Source: Salinibacterium sp. SWN248 (GTDB lineage: Bacteria; Actinomycetota; Actinomycetes; Actinomycetales; Microbacteriaceae). From it: a DNA stretch of 64,000 nucleotides. Shown piece after piece: positions 9,251 through 17,988 of this stretch. A program made the position numbers and the translations under genes. The notes beneath the pieces were generated by a model. The model was not told where the DNA came from. It saw nothing but the letters and a program-made list of their open reading frames with translations, and did not search any database. The stretch is from positions 1,759,719 to 1,823,718 of the forward strand of contig NZ_JADYWW010000001.1 in NCBI RefSeq assembly GCF_015864575.1, read 5' to 3'. Position 1 is the first letter of the stretch. Each line of letters begins with the position of its first letter.

Positions 9251-10849
9251 GTGCTTGCTGTGCATGATCTCGAGTTGCGCGTTGGCGCACGCATGCTGAT
9301 GCAGGGCGTCAACTTCCGTGTCGATCGCGGAGACAAAATTGGGCTGGTTGGCCGCAACGGCGCTGGCAAGACCACGCTCACTAAGACGCTCGCCGGGGAA
9401 CTCGAATCCACAGGCGGCAAGATTGAGCGCACCGGCGAGATCGGATATCTCCCACAAGACCCCCGTTCCGGAAATCCGGAAGACCTCGCCCGCACCCGTA
9501 TTCTTGATGCTCGCGGCCTCGGCAGCATCGTATTGAAGATGCGCCAGGCGCAGGACGAGATGGGCAGCAGCGATGCAGCGGTGAGCACCGCTGCGATGGA
9601 TCGTTACGGCAAGCTCGACGATCAGTTCATGGCCTTGGGCGGATATGCCGCCGAGGCTGAGGCGGCGTCCATCGCGAGCAATCTGAGCCTTCCCGACCGC
9701 ATTCTCGACCAGCAGCTCTCGACGCTCTCGGGCGGTCAACGCCGCCGCATCGAACTTGCTCGAATCTTGTTCTCGGGCGCAGACACTATGCTCCTCGATG
9801 AACCCACAAACCACCTCGACGCCGACTCTGTTGTCTGGCTGCGCGAGTTTCTCAAGAATTTCAGCGGCGGTCTGATCGTGATTAGCCACGATGTTGAGCT
9901 TGTCGAAGACACTGTCAACAAGGTCTTCTACCTTGACGCGAACCGCCAGCTGATCGATCAGTACAACATGGGTTGGAAGCACTACTTGCGCCAGCGCCAG
10001 TCGGATGAGGAACGCCGCAAGAAGGAACGTGCCAACGCCGAGAAGAAGGCATCGACCCTTCAGGCTCAAGCTGCTCGCTTCGGGGCCAAGGCCTCCAAGG
10101 CGGCGTCTGCTCACCAGATGGTTGCTCGCGCCGAGAAACTGCTTGCCGGTCTCGACGATGTTCGGACCGCTGATCGCGTTGCCGCTCTGCGCTTCCCCGA
10201 TCCTGCTCCCTGTGGTCGTACGCCGCTCATGGGCCACAACCTCAGCAAGAGCTATGGCTCGCTCGAAATCTTTGCGTCCGTCGACCTTGCGATCGATCGC
10301 GGTTCGAAGGTAGTCATCCTCGGCTTCAACGGTGCAGGAAAGACAACCCTGCTTCGGATGCTGGCCGGCGTCGACGAGCCAGACACCGGTGAAGTCGAAG
10401 CTGGTCACGGCCTGCGCATTGGCTACTACGCTCAAGAGCACGAAACCATTGACGTCAAGCGCTCTGTTCTCGAAAACATGGTGTCGTCGTCGCCGAACAT
10501 CACTGAGATGGAAGCGCGTCGAGTTCTCGGCTCCTTCCTGTTCAGTGGGGATGACGCCACGAAGCAAGCCGGCGTGCTGTCTGGTGGAGAGAAGACCCGT
10601 CTCGCTCTCGCAATGATCGTCGTCAGTGGTGCCAACGTGCTCCTCCTCGATGAGCCCACTAACAACCTTGACCCGGCGAGCCGTGAAGAGATTCTCGGTG
10701 CTCTTGCGAGCTACACGGGCGCTGTTGTACTTGTAAGCCACGACGAGGGCGCTGTCGAAGCCTTGAATCCTGAGCGCGTTCTGATCTTGCCTGACGGCAT
10801 CGAGGACCACTGGAACAAGGATTACGCCGACCTCATCAGCCTCGCCTAG
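9251..10849 (+). CDS. ABC-F family ATPase
   Basis: Soluble protein with two ABC domains and no membrane segments; the ABC-F family acts on ribosomes in translation or antibiotic protection. It has 532 residues. The first domain shows GRNGAGKTT, LSGGQ and DEPTNHLD. A charged linker rich in Lys, Glu and Ala follows (about 255-310), then a second domain with GFNGAGKTT, LSGGE and DEPTNNLD. It starts at GTG 9251 with no obvious ribosome binding site. The sequence resembles the general actinobacterial ABC-F housekeeping type rather than a named resistance protein. Confidence 0.92.
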   Translation: MLAVHDLELRVGARMLMQGVNFRVDRGDKIGLVGRNGAGKTTLTKTLAGELESTGGKIERTGEIGYLPQDPRSGNPEDLARTRILDARGLGSIVLKMRQAQDEMGSSDAAVSTAAMDRYGKLDDQFMALGGYAAEAEAASIASNLSLPDRILDQQLSTLSGGQRRRIELARILFSGADTMLLDEPTNHLDADSVVWLREFLKNFSGGLIVISHDVELVEDTVNKVFYLDANRQLIDQYNMGWKHYLRQRQSDEERRKKERANAEKKASTLQAQAARFGAKASKAASAHQMVARAEKLLAGLDDVRTADRVAALRFPDPAPCGRTPLMGHNLSKSYGSLEIFASVDLAIDRGSKVVILGFNGAGKTTLLRMLAGVDEPDTGEVEAGHGLRIGYYAQEHETIDVKRSVLENMVSSSPNITEMEARRVLGSFLFSGDDATKQAGVLSGGEKTRLALAMIVVSGANVLLLDEPTNNLDPASREEILGALASYTGAVVLVSHDEGAVEALNPERVLILPDGIEDHWNKDYADLISLA

Positions 10850-10914
10850 CTAGGGGACCGCGGCGGCGACGCCGCACGCTGAGTTCTTTCGCGAGCAGAA
10901 GCGTCGGGTGCTGT

Positions 10915-11751
10915 TTAGGCGTCGAGGATCGCGTCTTCGATTTCCGCATCAGTAGGACCGCGTTTCACTGCCTTGTCGCGACGCTTCTTAGCGCGCTCCC
11001 GTTCAGCGGGATCCTGTTCGTTGACGAGACGATACTCCTGACGAACAGCCCAGGCGAGCCCAATGAAAGCAAGCACGCCAAAAGCGACCCACTGGAAGGC
11101 GTAGGAGAGATGCGCGCCCTCATCGAGGAGAGGTTTCGGGTAGGCCAGTGGCATATCGGCCACCGCGGGAGACTCAGACGCCAACAGGCCGTACCCGCCG
11201 ACATAGGTTGGTTCACCCACTAGTTCCGCAACGGTCGGCAAGTGAATGGTCGCGATCTGCCCCTCGGGCGCTGAGCGGTTGTAGACCGTTGGTTCGCTCG
11301 GCTTGAGTCGGAGAACAAGATCAACCTGTCCTGTGGGGGCAGCGGGCACAAAATCGGGTTCGTCTTGGCTGTTTCCCGACGGAACCCATCCGCGGTCGAC
11401 AGCAATAATTTCGCCGCTGACGAGCTTGAAAGGTACGAGCACTTCGAATCCCGGCTGGCCACCATACGGTCGCCCGCGCACAAGAAGTTGTTCAGCAATC
11501 AGGTATTCCCCAGTGACTGCCACCGACATCCACTTGTTGTCGACATCGAACTCATCGAGCTCGGGCATCACGCTCGCGAGATCCTGGGGCGTTGCGTCCC
11601 AGTTGTCACTGACGCGCGCAACTTCAGCGGCCGCTTCCTCCCGCCGGTCAAACTGCCAGTGTGAGAGAAAAACGCAGCCGATAGCGAAGGCGATGACCAA
11701 GGCTAGGTACCCAAACCACCGGCGAGAAAAAGCAAAGCGCCACCGATTCAT
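10915..11751 (-). CDS. SURF1 family cytochrome oxidase assembly protein
   Basis: Membrane protein that assists maturation of the heme a/Cu centres of cytochrome c oxidase. The 278-residue protein has one membrane helix near residues 12-31, a large extracytoplasmic domain with the conserved VDRGWVP, and a second helix near 225-243, followed by a charged cytoplasmic tail. It overlaps the upstream 80-codon gene by 4 bases (ATGA), so the three minus-strand genes 12286-10915 form one unit. The function fits ctaA/ctaB in the same window. Confidence 0.9.
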   Translation of the reverse strand: MNRWRFAFSRRWFGYLALVIAFAIGCVFLSHWQFDRREEAAAEVARVSDNWDATPQDLASVMPELDEFDVDNKWMSVAVTGEYLIAEQLLVRGRPYGGQPGFEVLVPFKLVSGEIIAVDRGWVPSGNSQDEPDFVPAAPTGQVDLVLRLKPSEPTVYNRSAPEGQIATIHLPTVAELVGEPTYVGGYGLLASESPAVADMPLAYPKPLLDEGAHLSYAFQWVAFGVLAFIGLAWAVRQEYRLVNEQDPAERERAKKRRDKAVKRGPTDAEIEDAILDA

Positions 11752-11990
11752 GCGCCGCTCCCATCAGGAACCACAGAAACGGCCTCAGCGAGATCGCTCA
11801 CTACGACAGGAAAATTGCGGGTTGTTAGATATTCACTGAGGTAGGCGACGTGGTCATTGCACGCAAGCCACACCTTCACCCGATCCAAGCCGTGGATGCG
11901 CGGATTTCGCCAGTTAACATTCCACTGCGCGGGCGCTGTGCACCCTGCGCGCGAACACTGTTGTGTGCTCGGGCCGCTCTCACCGATCAC
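11748..11990 (-). CDS. Small putative zinc-binding protein
   Basis: An 80-residue protein with C-x3-C (C12, C17 region) and C-x2-H (LACNDHV) pairs that could bind one metal ion. I do not recognise a characterised family; similar short proteins sit next to SURF1 in actinobacteria. It overlaps both neighbours by 4 bases (start inside the DUF3099 gene end, stop inside the SURF1 start), indicating translational coupling. Confidence 0.7.
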   Translation of the reverse strand: MIGESGPSTQQCSRAGCTAPAQWNVNWRNPRIHGLDRVKVWLACNDHVAYLSEYLTTRNFPVVVSDLAEAVSVVPDGSGA

Positions 11991-12286
11991 CGAGCGGCCT
12001 CATCCGTTCCTTGTGCGCTGAAGGAGTCACCTGAGGTCAACGCGAATTGGCCTGGCGTAGTGACAGTGTCTCCACGCCGGGAACCGACGTTGGCCATCAC
12101 AACGGCAACGTACGGGAGAACGACAGCGCCAAGCACGGGCAGCACAAGCCACCACCCCCGCACGAAGACGCACAGCAGGACGCACACGATGCGGATCCCC
12201 ATAGCTATGGAGTAGTTGATGACACGGCGACGCCGTTCATCATCGGGCCGCTCAGGGAGCGACGTGATCGACTCAGGAGTGTTCAT
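11987..12286 (-). CDS. DUF3099 membrane protein
   Basis: A 99-residue protein with a basic N-terminal cytoplasmic stretch (DDERRRRVINY) followed by two hydrophobic helices (about 26-46 and 48-68) and a polar tail. This is the pattern of DUF3099, an actinobacterial family of unknown function. It is the first gene of the DUF3099/zinc-protein/SURF1 unit and diverges from fabG with about 70 bp between. Confidence 0.8.
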   Translation of the reverse strand: MNTPESITSLPERPDDERRRRVINYSIAMGIRIVCVLLCVFVRGWWLVLPVLGAVVLPYVAVVMANVGSRRGDTVTTPGQFALTSGDSFSAQGTDEAAR

Positions 12287-12358
12287 GGGCTTTCTTAGGT
12301 TGCCGAGGTGACTGCACCCTAAGCCTACGCCGCTGCTGGCGACTATATGCTGGGAACC

Positions 12359-13081
12359 ATGAGCACCACAGCAACTGAATCACGAATCGTTCTCGTCACC
12401 GGTGGCAACCGCGGTATTGGCCGAGCAATTGCCGAAGAGTTTGTGGCTCAGGGCTACCGCGTGGCCGTCACCGCCCGCTCGGGCACGGGCCCAGAGGGCA
12501 CTCTGACGGTGACCGCAGACGTCACGGATGCCGCAAGCATCGATGCTGCCTTCAGCGAGGTTGAGTCCAAGCTCGGCCCCGTCGAGATCGTTGTAGCGAA
12601 TGCCGGAATCACCCGCGACATGCTGCTCATGCGCATGAGTGATGACGACTTCACCGATGTCATCGACACCAACCTCTCTGGAGCTTTCCGCGTCGTGAAG
12701 CGTGCGTCCAAAGGCATGATGAAGGCCCGCTTTGGCCGCGTCATCCTCGTCTCGAGTGTTGTCGGCCTGCTCGGCTCTGCCGGCCAGGTCAACTATTCCG
12801 CCTCCAAGAGCGGACTAATTGGACTCGCTCGGTCTCTCACCCGTGAGCTCGGCAGCCGGGGGATCACCGCCAACGTTGTTGCTCCCGGCTTTATCGAGAC
12901 CGACATGACCGCGGCGTTGCCTGCCGAACAACAGGATGCCTACCTCAAGCAGATTCCCGCGAACCGTTTTGCACAGGCCGCTGAAGTCGCAAAGGCGATC
13001 ACGTGGCTTGCCAGCGACGATGCCGGCTACATCTCAGGCGCGGTCATCCCCGTCGATGGCGGACTAGGAATGGGCCACTAG
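12359..13081 (+). CDS. fabG: 3-oxoacyl-ACP reductase FabG (short-chain dehydrogenase)
   Basis: NADPH-dependent reduction of 3-oxoacyl-ACP in fatty acid elongation. It has 240 residues, with the nucleotide-binding TGGNRGIG (14-21), NAG (80-82) and the catalytic set S133, Y146, K150 (YSASK). ATG 12359 is preferred over ATG 12347, because TATGCT at 12346-12351 forms a -10 element 7 bases before it, giving a leaderless message. Other type II fatty acid genes are not adjacent, so a related SDR substrate cannot be excluded. Confidence 0.88.
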   Translation: MSTTATESRIVLVTGGNRGIGRAIAEEFVAQGYRVAVTARSGTGPEGTLTVTADVTDAASIDAAFSEVESKLGPVEIVVANAGITRDMLLMRMSDDDFTDVIDTNLSGAFRVVKRASKGMMKARFGRVILVSSVVGLLGSAGQVNYSASKSGLIGLARSLTRELGSRGITANVVAPGFIETDMTAALPAEQQDAYLKQIPANRFAQAAEVAKAITWLASDDAGYISGAVIPVDGGLGMGH

Positions 13082-13102
13082 CGAGATTTCTTTCTCGAGT
13101 CT

Positions 13103-13741
13103 CTAGCCACGGAGGCCCAATAGCGGTAGGACCGCGCTGAGGTCGCGCGTGTCAATGTGCACGTCAGCATTCGCTCGCACAATCGGCTTAGCCGTGATGC
13201 CGATGGAAAGAGCGGCAGCGGCCATCATCAATAGATCGTTGGCGCCGTCACCGACCGCAATGGTGCGAGACAGGGGAGTGTCGGAGTCGGCCGCCCACTC
13301 TCGCAGCGAGTCTGCTTTGGCCTGAGCGTCGATCACGGGGCCGAGGACAGCGCCCGTGACCAGACCGTTCTTCACTTCGAGGCGGTTAGCGCGGGCGTAG
13401 TCCAGACCGAGACGCGCGGCAAGAGGATCAAGAAGCTCATGGAAACCGCCAGAAACTGCTGCAACACGGCCGCCGGCCGCTTTGACGCCAGCTATGAGCT
13501 CCTCAGCGCCGTTCGTGACGCGGATGTCGCGAGCACACTCGGCAATCACTGACTCGGGCAGCCCAGCCAGGGTCGCTACTCGCGCTCGAAGGCTCTCTTC
13601 GAAGTCAAGTTCCCCGTTCATCGCCCGCGTAGTGATCTCTGTCACCTCTGGCTCGGACCCTGCCCGCGCAGCGAGTAACTCGATTACTTCGTTCTCGATT
13701 AACGTGGAGTCGACGTCAAAAACTACGAGAAATTGTGCCAA
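13103..13741 (-). CDS. serB: Phosphoserine phosphatase
   Basis: HAD-superfamily phosphatase that performs the last step of serine synthesis. The 212-residue protein has motif I D9-V-D11-S-T, motif II in AVSGGFHELLDPLA, and motif III/IV GDGANDLLMM. It lacks the N-terminal ACT domain of longer SerB proteins. The start is a TTG at 13741 with AAGGG upstream; the residues MAQFLVVFDVDSTL fit the family start, so the rare codon seems real. It converges with fabG. Confidence 0.9.
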   Translation of the reverse strand: MAQFLVVFDVDSTLIENEVIELLAARAGSEPEVTEITTRAMNGELDFEESLRARVATLAGLPESVIAECARDIRVTNGAEELIAGVKAAGGRVAAVSGGFHELLDPLAARLGLDYARANRLEVKNGLVTGAVLGPVIDAQAKADSLREWAADSDTPLSRTIAVGDGANDLLMMAAAALSIGITAKPIVRANADVHIDTRDLSAVLPLLGLRG

Positions 13742-13871
13742 GGCGAGGACCCTTCAATCGACGGTTCATGTCGTGGGTTTCGAGAACCGCACGACTTCAC
13801 TCGTCAGACTATCGGGATCGCCCTCGTTGCCTCGCCCATGGGAGCCAGCAAAGCAATAGGATGAACACATC

Positions 13872-14654
13872 ATGGCTAGCGTTCTCACCTTCTCCGACGT
13901 CACCGTCACTCGTAGTGGCAACACGATCCTCGACTCTGTTTCTTGGAGTGTAGAAGCTTCCGATCGGTGGGTGATTCTCGGTCCCAACGGGGCAGGCAAG
14001 ACCACGCTGTTGCAGTTGGCCGCCGCTCAGATTCATCCAAGTTCGGGAGAGGTCACGGTGCTCGACAGCACTCTTGGCGCCTCCGACGTATTTGATGTGC
14101 GTCCGCGCATTGGTTTCGCCTCGACCGCTCTTGCCCGCCGCGTTCCCGGCAACGAGAGTGTTCTCGATGTTGTCTTGACCGCGGCATACTCGGTGACGGG
14201 TCGCTGGAACGAGCAGTACGAGAATGTCGACGTGCGTCGTGCACGTCGCGTGCTCGCCGAGTGGAGTCTCTCGCACTTGGAAGAACGTCGCTTCGGCGAT
14301 CTGAGCGATGGCGAACAGAAGCGGGTGCAGATTGCACGCTCCGTGATGACCGACCCAGAACTGCTCTTGCTCGATGAGCCGGCAGCAAGCCTCGACCTCG
14401 GCTCGCGTGAAGAACTAGTTCAACTCCTGAGCGGTTACGCTCAGGCAGATACCGCGCCAGCAATCGTGATGGTGACGCACCACGTGGAAGAGATTCCGCG
14501 AGGATTTACCCACGCGCTGGTTTTGTCCAAGGGTTCCGTGCACAGCGCGGGTAAGATCGATGACGTTGTTACGTCAGAGAACTTGAGTGCCGCTTTCGGT
14601 CTCGAACTCATCATCACAAAAGACTCCGGCCGCTACACCGCGCGTGCTGCCTAA
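13872..14654 (+). CDS. ABC transporter ATP-binding protein without visible permease
   Basis: A 260-residue ABC ATPase with Walker A GPNGAGKTT, a degenerate signature LSDGEQKRVQIA and Walker B LLLLDEPAASLDLG. The LSDGE signature recalls ModF-like and molybdate/iron-type ATPases. No permease or binding protein is adjacent, so the partner and substrate are unknown. A TAGGAT at 13857-13862 lies 9 bases before the ATG. Confidence 0.85.
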   Translation: MASVLTFSDVTVTRSGNTILDSVSWSVEASDRWVILGPNGAGKTTLLQLAAAQIHPSSGEVTVLDSTLGASDVFDVRPRIGFASTALARRVPGNESVLDVVLTAAYSVTGRWNEQYENVDVRRARRVLAEWSLSHLEERRFGDLSDGEQKRVQIARSVMTDPELLLLDEPAASLDLGSREELVQLLSGYAQADTAPAIVMVTHHVEEIPRGFTHALVLSKGSVHSAGKIDDVVTSENLSAAFGLELIITKDSGRYTARAA

Positions 14655-14662
14655 TCCTCTGA

Positions 14663-14668
14663 TAGGCT
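14663..14668 (+). promoter_or_regulatory. Candidate -10 element for rpmE2
   Basis: TAGGCT matches the TANNNT -10 pattern used elsewhere in the window and would give a leader of about 55 nt before the L31 gene. No Zur box could be recognised by eye. Confidence 0.35.
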
Positions 14669-14729
14669 TGTGTGTCGGTCCGCGTGACCGCCTACGTCTT
14701 TTATTTATTCAAGAACCCAGGGAAATCCA

Positions 14730-14981
14730 ATGAAGTCCGAGACCCACCCCACATACATGCCCATCGTCTTTCGCGACCTCGCGTCTGGCTCCACGTTCCT
14801 CACTCGTTCAACTGTGACGAGCGAGAAGACGATCGAGTGGGAAGACGGAAACACCTACCCGGTCATCGACGTCGAAATCTCCTCCGAGTCGCACCCGTTC
14901 TACACGGGTAAGCAGCGCATCATGGACTCCGCAGGACGCGTTGAGAAGTTCAAGAACCGTTACAAGGGCTTCGGCAACTAG
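14730..14981 (+). CDS. rpmE2: 50S ribosomal protein L31 type B (cysteine-free)
   Basis: An 83-residue protein of the type B L31 family ([16 protein letters not shown] ... [13 protein letters not shown]). It contains no cysteine, so it is the zinc-independent form. In many bacteria this form is a zinc-starvation backup for the CxxC form; in some actinobacteria it is the everyday version. A GGGAAA site precedes ATG 14730, and a hairpin at 14999-15030 follows. Confidence 0.93.
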   Translation: MKSETHPTYMPIVFRDLASGSTFLTRSTVTSEKTIEWEDGNTYPVIDVEISSESHPFYTGKQRIMDSAGRVEKFKNRYKGFGN

Positions 14982-14998
14982 TAACACCCAGTTTTTTC

Positions 14999-15030
14999 CT
15001 GAAGGCGATCGGTTATCCGGTCGCCTTCAG
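14999..15030 (+). terminator. Hairpin after rpmE2
   Basis: A 14-bp stem (CTGAAGGCGATCGG with CCGGTCGCCTTCAG, one G-U pair) closes a TTAT loop. No T-run follows, so it may act as a stem-only terminator or an mRNA 3' stabiliser. Confidence 0.5.
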
Positions 15031-15104
15031 TCGTTAACGGCACGACCTCATTCGTGCACCGTCACCGTGCGGCAGCAACTGCAGCTGCAACTGCAACCAC
15101 AGAA

Positions 15105-15136
15105 AATGCGCAACGTTCCACGGAATGTTGCGCATT
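15105..15136 (-). terminator. Terminator of the exonuclease gene
   Basis: A 14-bp stem (15105-15118 with 15123-15136) closes a 4-base loop; on the minus strand it is followed by TTTTC. It lies 22 bases after the stop of the minus-strand exonuclease gene. Confidence 0.65.
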
Positions 15137-15158
15137 GCTGAATAAGGCTGGGGGAGCG

Positions 15159-15857
15159 CTACTGCGGGAACGAGCGTATTGGCCACTCCAGGTTCGCCAC
15201 GAAGCTCTCGTCGCCCTTGGACCTGCGGATGAACTCCTGAAAGCTTGCCGACTGCTCGGCGTACCAGCGCTGTTGCAGCGCGTGCAATTCGCCAAATGGA
15301 ATGCTGAGCTGCTCCGTGTACTTCAGGAGCAAGGCCTGAGCAACGCGGGCGGCAGCGATCGCATCGGCGCCTGCGTCGTGGGCATCGTCCAAAGTGACAC
15401 CGTACAGCGCCGAGGTCGCTTCGAGAGTGCGCTTGCCCCGGCGGTAACGATCAACGCCTTTGTCGATAACCAAGGGATCGATGACGATATACGGCTCCGC
15501 AAGGCCCTCGATTGAATGCCGGCGACATTCGCGATCAAGCAGCGAGAGGTCGTATGGCGCGTTATAGACGACCAAGGGAATGCCCTGTGCGCACGTGTCT
15601 TTCAACGTGTTCACAATCTCAGCGACGACAGTGGCCGCGTCTCGACCCTCAGCTCGTGCTCGTTCAGTAGTAATTCCGTGAATCGCGGCAGCGCCATCCG
15701 GAATCTCAATGCCCGGGTCGGCGAGCCAATCCCACCGAGACGTCACCACGCCCACCTCATCGACGAGGGCGATACAGGCGGAGACGATGCGACTGGTCTC
15801 CACGTCGACGCCAGTGGTTTCAAGATCGAAGGTGGCTAGGGTGCCGGAGTTGCTCAT
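15159..15857 (-). CDS. DEDDh 3'-5' exonuclease (DnaQ-like)
   Basis: Single-domain exonuclease of 232 residues. Motif I is D11-L-E13 (TFDLETTG), motif II lies in VVYNAPYDLSLLDRE, and motif III with the catalytic histidine is HDAGADA. It resembles stand-alone proofreading-type or RNase T-like enzymes of actinobacteria; whether DNA or RNA is the substrate cannot be told. ATG 15857 was chosen over upstream starts because TACGCT (15869-15864) lies 6 bases upstream, so it is leaderless. It is divergent from the alpha/beta hydrolase. Confidence 0.88.
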   Translation of the reverse strand: MSNSGTLATFDLETTGVDVETSRIVSACIALVDEVGVVTSRWDWLADPGIEIPDGAAAIHGITTERARAEGRDAATVVAEIVNTLKDTCAQGIPLVVYNAPYDLSLLDRECRRHSIEGLAEPYIVIDPLVIDKGVDRYRRGKRTLEATSALYGVTLDDAHDAGADAIAAARVAQALLLKYTEQLSIPFGELHALQQRWYAEQSASFQEFIRRSKGDESFVANLEWPIRSFPQ

Positions 15858-15987
15858 GAACTCAGCGTAAGGCGAGACACTGACACCGGGAACTCGGCTC
15901 GCGGAGTTCCCGGTGTCGAACTCGCCGGGCAACGCATTCGAAGCCAGGATGTCAGCAACCACCGGCACACTGCATAAGATTGTTCGA

Positions 15988-16899
15988 ATGAGACCAGCAT
16001 CGCCGTACGGAGCACTGCTCGACGCCACCCCGGCGAGGCACTCCGTTGTTGAAGTGCTCGGCTCATCAACGCACTACTGGGAGTACGGCCCGAAAGATGC
16101 CGACACCGTTCTGGTTCTGGTGCATGGTTTTCGGGGCGACCACCACGGCCTCGAGGCAGTCTGTGCTCACATTCGCGGCATCCGCATCATCAGTCCCGAC
16201 ATTCCGGGTTTCGGTGCGTCCGAGCCGCTCAGCGGTCGGGCACACGACATCGAGGGGTATGCGCTCTGGCTTCAGAGCTTCGTCGAAGGACTCGACCTCA
16301 ACGGGAGCGCCATTATTCTCGGGCATTCCTTCGGATCGATTGTGGTCTCTGCCGCACTTGCCCGTGGCCTTGTCACGCCACGGCTCATTCTCGTCAATCC
16401 CATCGCAGCGCCGGCACTCTCGGGGCCCAACGGCGTGCTCAGCAAGATAACGCTCTGGTTTTATCAACTTGCGCGTGCTCTGCCGCACGCGATCGGCGCG
16501 CCGATGCTCAGCAACTGGATCGTCGTGCGCGTGATGAGTCTTGCCATGGTGAAGACTCACGACCCAGAACTTCGACGCTGGGTCCATCGCCAGCACCACG
16601 CGCACTTCAGCAGTTATGCCAATCGCGACAGCCTGCTTGAAGCATTCGAGGCATCCATCGGATCGGATGTCAGCATGTTTGCCTCGGAGATCACCGTTCC
16701 CACGCTCTTGATCGGGGCTCGCAATGACCCCATCAGTCCCGTTCCTGCTCAGGAGCGACTGCACACGCTCTTCGCTGACTCACAGCTCGAAATTTTCGAC
16801 AACGTTGGCCACCTCATCCACTACGAACGGCCGCGCGAAGCCGCCGAACTGATCGTTAGGTTCCTGAATGCGGGAACAGTTGCGGAGCCAACCTCATGA
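15988..16899 (+). CDS. Alpha/beta hydrolase
   Basis: A 303-residue alpha/beta-fold hydrolase. The nucleophile elbow GHSFGS puts the catalytic serine at about 114, the oxyanion loop is VHGFRGDHHG, and the catalytic histidine is in GHLIHYERP near the C-terminus; an acid (ARNDPISPV) precedes it. The substrate is unknown. TAAGAT at 15975-15980 lies 7 bases before ATG 15988, suggesting leaderless expression. The stop overlaps the glycosyltransferase start (ATGA), so the two are co-translated; a role in lipid or glycolipid metabolism is possible but is inference. Confidence 0.88.
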   Translation: MRPASPYGALLDATPARHSVVEVLGSSTHYWEYGPKDADTVLVLVHGFRGDHHGLEAVCAHIRGIRIISPDIPGFGASEPLSGRAHDIEGYALWLQSFVEGLDLNGSAIILGHSFGSIVVSAALARGLVTPRLILVNPIAAPALSGPNGVLSKITLWFYQLARALPHAIGAPMLSNWIVVRVMSLAMVKTHDPELRRWVHRQHHAHFSSYANRDSLLEAFEASIGSDVSMFASEITVPTLLIGARNDPISPVPAQERLHTLFADSQLEIFDNVGHLIHYERPREAAELIVRFLNAGTVAEPTS

Positions 16900-17981
16900 A
16901 AATCATTTTTGATTGCCGCTACACGCGCATCGGCCGCCACGACGGCATCAGCCGCTATGGGGCGCGCCTCGTCGAGGAATTGAGCAAGCTGCACCCCGTG
17001 ACGATGTTGGTTTCCGACAAGCGCCAACTTGAGCTGCTGCCTGACTTGCCCTGGGAACTGGCGTCATCACCCACGGGCATCCTAGAACCGCTCGTTGCCC
17101 TGCAGGTCAATAAGCTGAAGCCGGATGTCGTGTTCACCCCCATGCAGACGATGGGCCCGTTCGGTCGCAACTACACTCTCGTCACGACAGTGCACGACCT
17201 CATCTACTACAAGCACCCCACTCCGCCTCACAACCTGCCGTGGGCAGTGCGTGTGATGTGGCGTGCGTATCATCTGACCTGGGCTTTTCAACGGGCACTT
17301 TTGAACAGAGCAGATGCCCATGTCTCCGATTCCCAGACGACACGTGACCAGATGCTGGAGCATAACCTCACGCGCAACCCCATTGCCGTCGTGACTCTTG
17401 GCACCGATAGTCCAGCCGAATACGTTCCCCGGGTGGCACCGACGACTCGCGAACTCGTCTACATGGGCTCCTATATGCCGTACAAGAACGTGGGGCTGAT
17501 TGCTCGTGCACTCCACGATCTGCCCGGCTACACCCTGCACCTGATGAGCCGCGTAGACGAGACGACGAAGGCAGAGTTGACGGCACTCGCGCCGGAGTCG
17601 AGCCTCATCTTCCACAACGGAGCAAGCGACGAGGTCTACTCGGAGACACTCTCGCGGGCGACCGCTCTTGTGACAGCATCTCGCGATGAAGGCTTTGGCC
17701 TTCCACAGGTTGAGGCGATGGTTCTTGGTACGCCGGTGGTCGTCAGCGATACGGCGATCTTCCGCGAAGTTTCAGGCCCCGCCGGCGGATTCTTCAACCC
17801 AGACAAACCTTCAGAACTAGCACGGGAAGTCAAAGCCCTTGAGGATCCCGCTACCTGGCAAGCGCGTTCAACCGCCGCTCGGCAACGTTCTGCAGAGTTC
17901 ACCTGGCAAAAGGGTGCCGCAACGCTTTACGAAGTCCTTCAGGATGCCGTAGCTGCCCGCGAGGCGAAAAAGAACGGTTAG
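16896..17981 (+). CDS. Glycosyltransferase family 4 protein
   Basis: A 361-residue GT-B glycosyltransferase. The C-terminal domain holds the GT4 donor-binding motif DEGFGLPQVEAMVLGTPVVVSD, with its paired glutamates. The N-terminal domain begins with GISRYG, a loop seen in mannosyl- and glucosyltransferases. It uses a nucleotide sugar in the cytoplasm; acceptor and product are unknown. It is coupled to the upstream hydrolase by a 4-base overlap and ends 7 bases from the convergent phosphatase gene. Confidence 0.88.
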   Translation: MKIIFDCRYTRIGRHDGISRYGARLVEELSKLHPVTMLVSDKRQLELLPDLPWELASSPTGILEPLVALQVNKLKPDVVFTPMQTMGPFGRNYTLVTTVHDLIYYKHPTPPHNLPWAVRVMWRAYHLTWAFQRALLNRADAHVSDSQTTRDQMLEHNLTRNPIAVVTLGTDSPAEYVPRVAPTTRELVYMGSYMPYKNVGLIARALHDLPGYTLHLMSRVDETTKAELTALAPESSLIFHNGASDEVYSETLSRATALVTASRDEGFGLPQVEAMVLGTPVVVSDTAIFREVSGPAGGFFNPDKPSELAREVKALEDPATWQARSTAARQRSAEFTWQKGAATLYEVLQDAVAAREAKKNG

Positions 17982-17988
17982 AGAGAAG

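Noticed and set aside
9089-10810. 573-codon open frame on the minus strand
   Set aside because: Antisense shadow of the ABC-F gene; no domains, and it also overlaps bioY.
15072-15098. CTGCA-rich stretch as a repeat element
   Set aside because: Short, imperfect, and without a consistent period.
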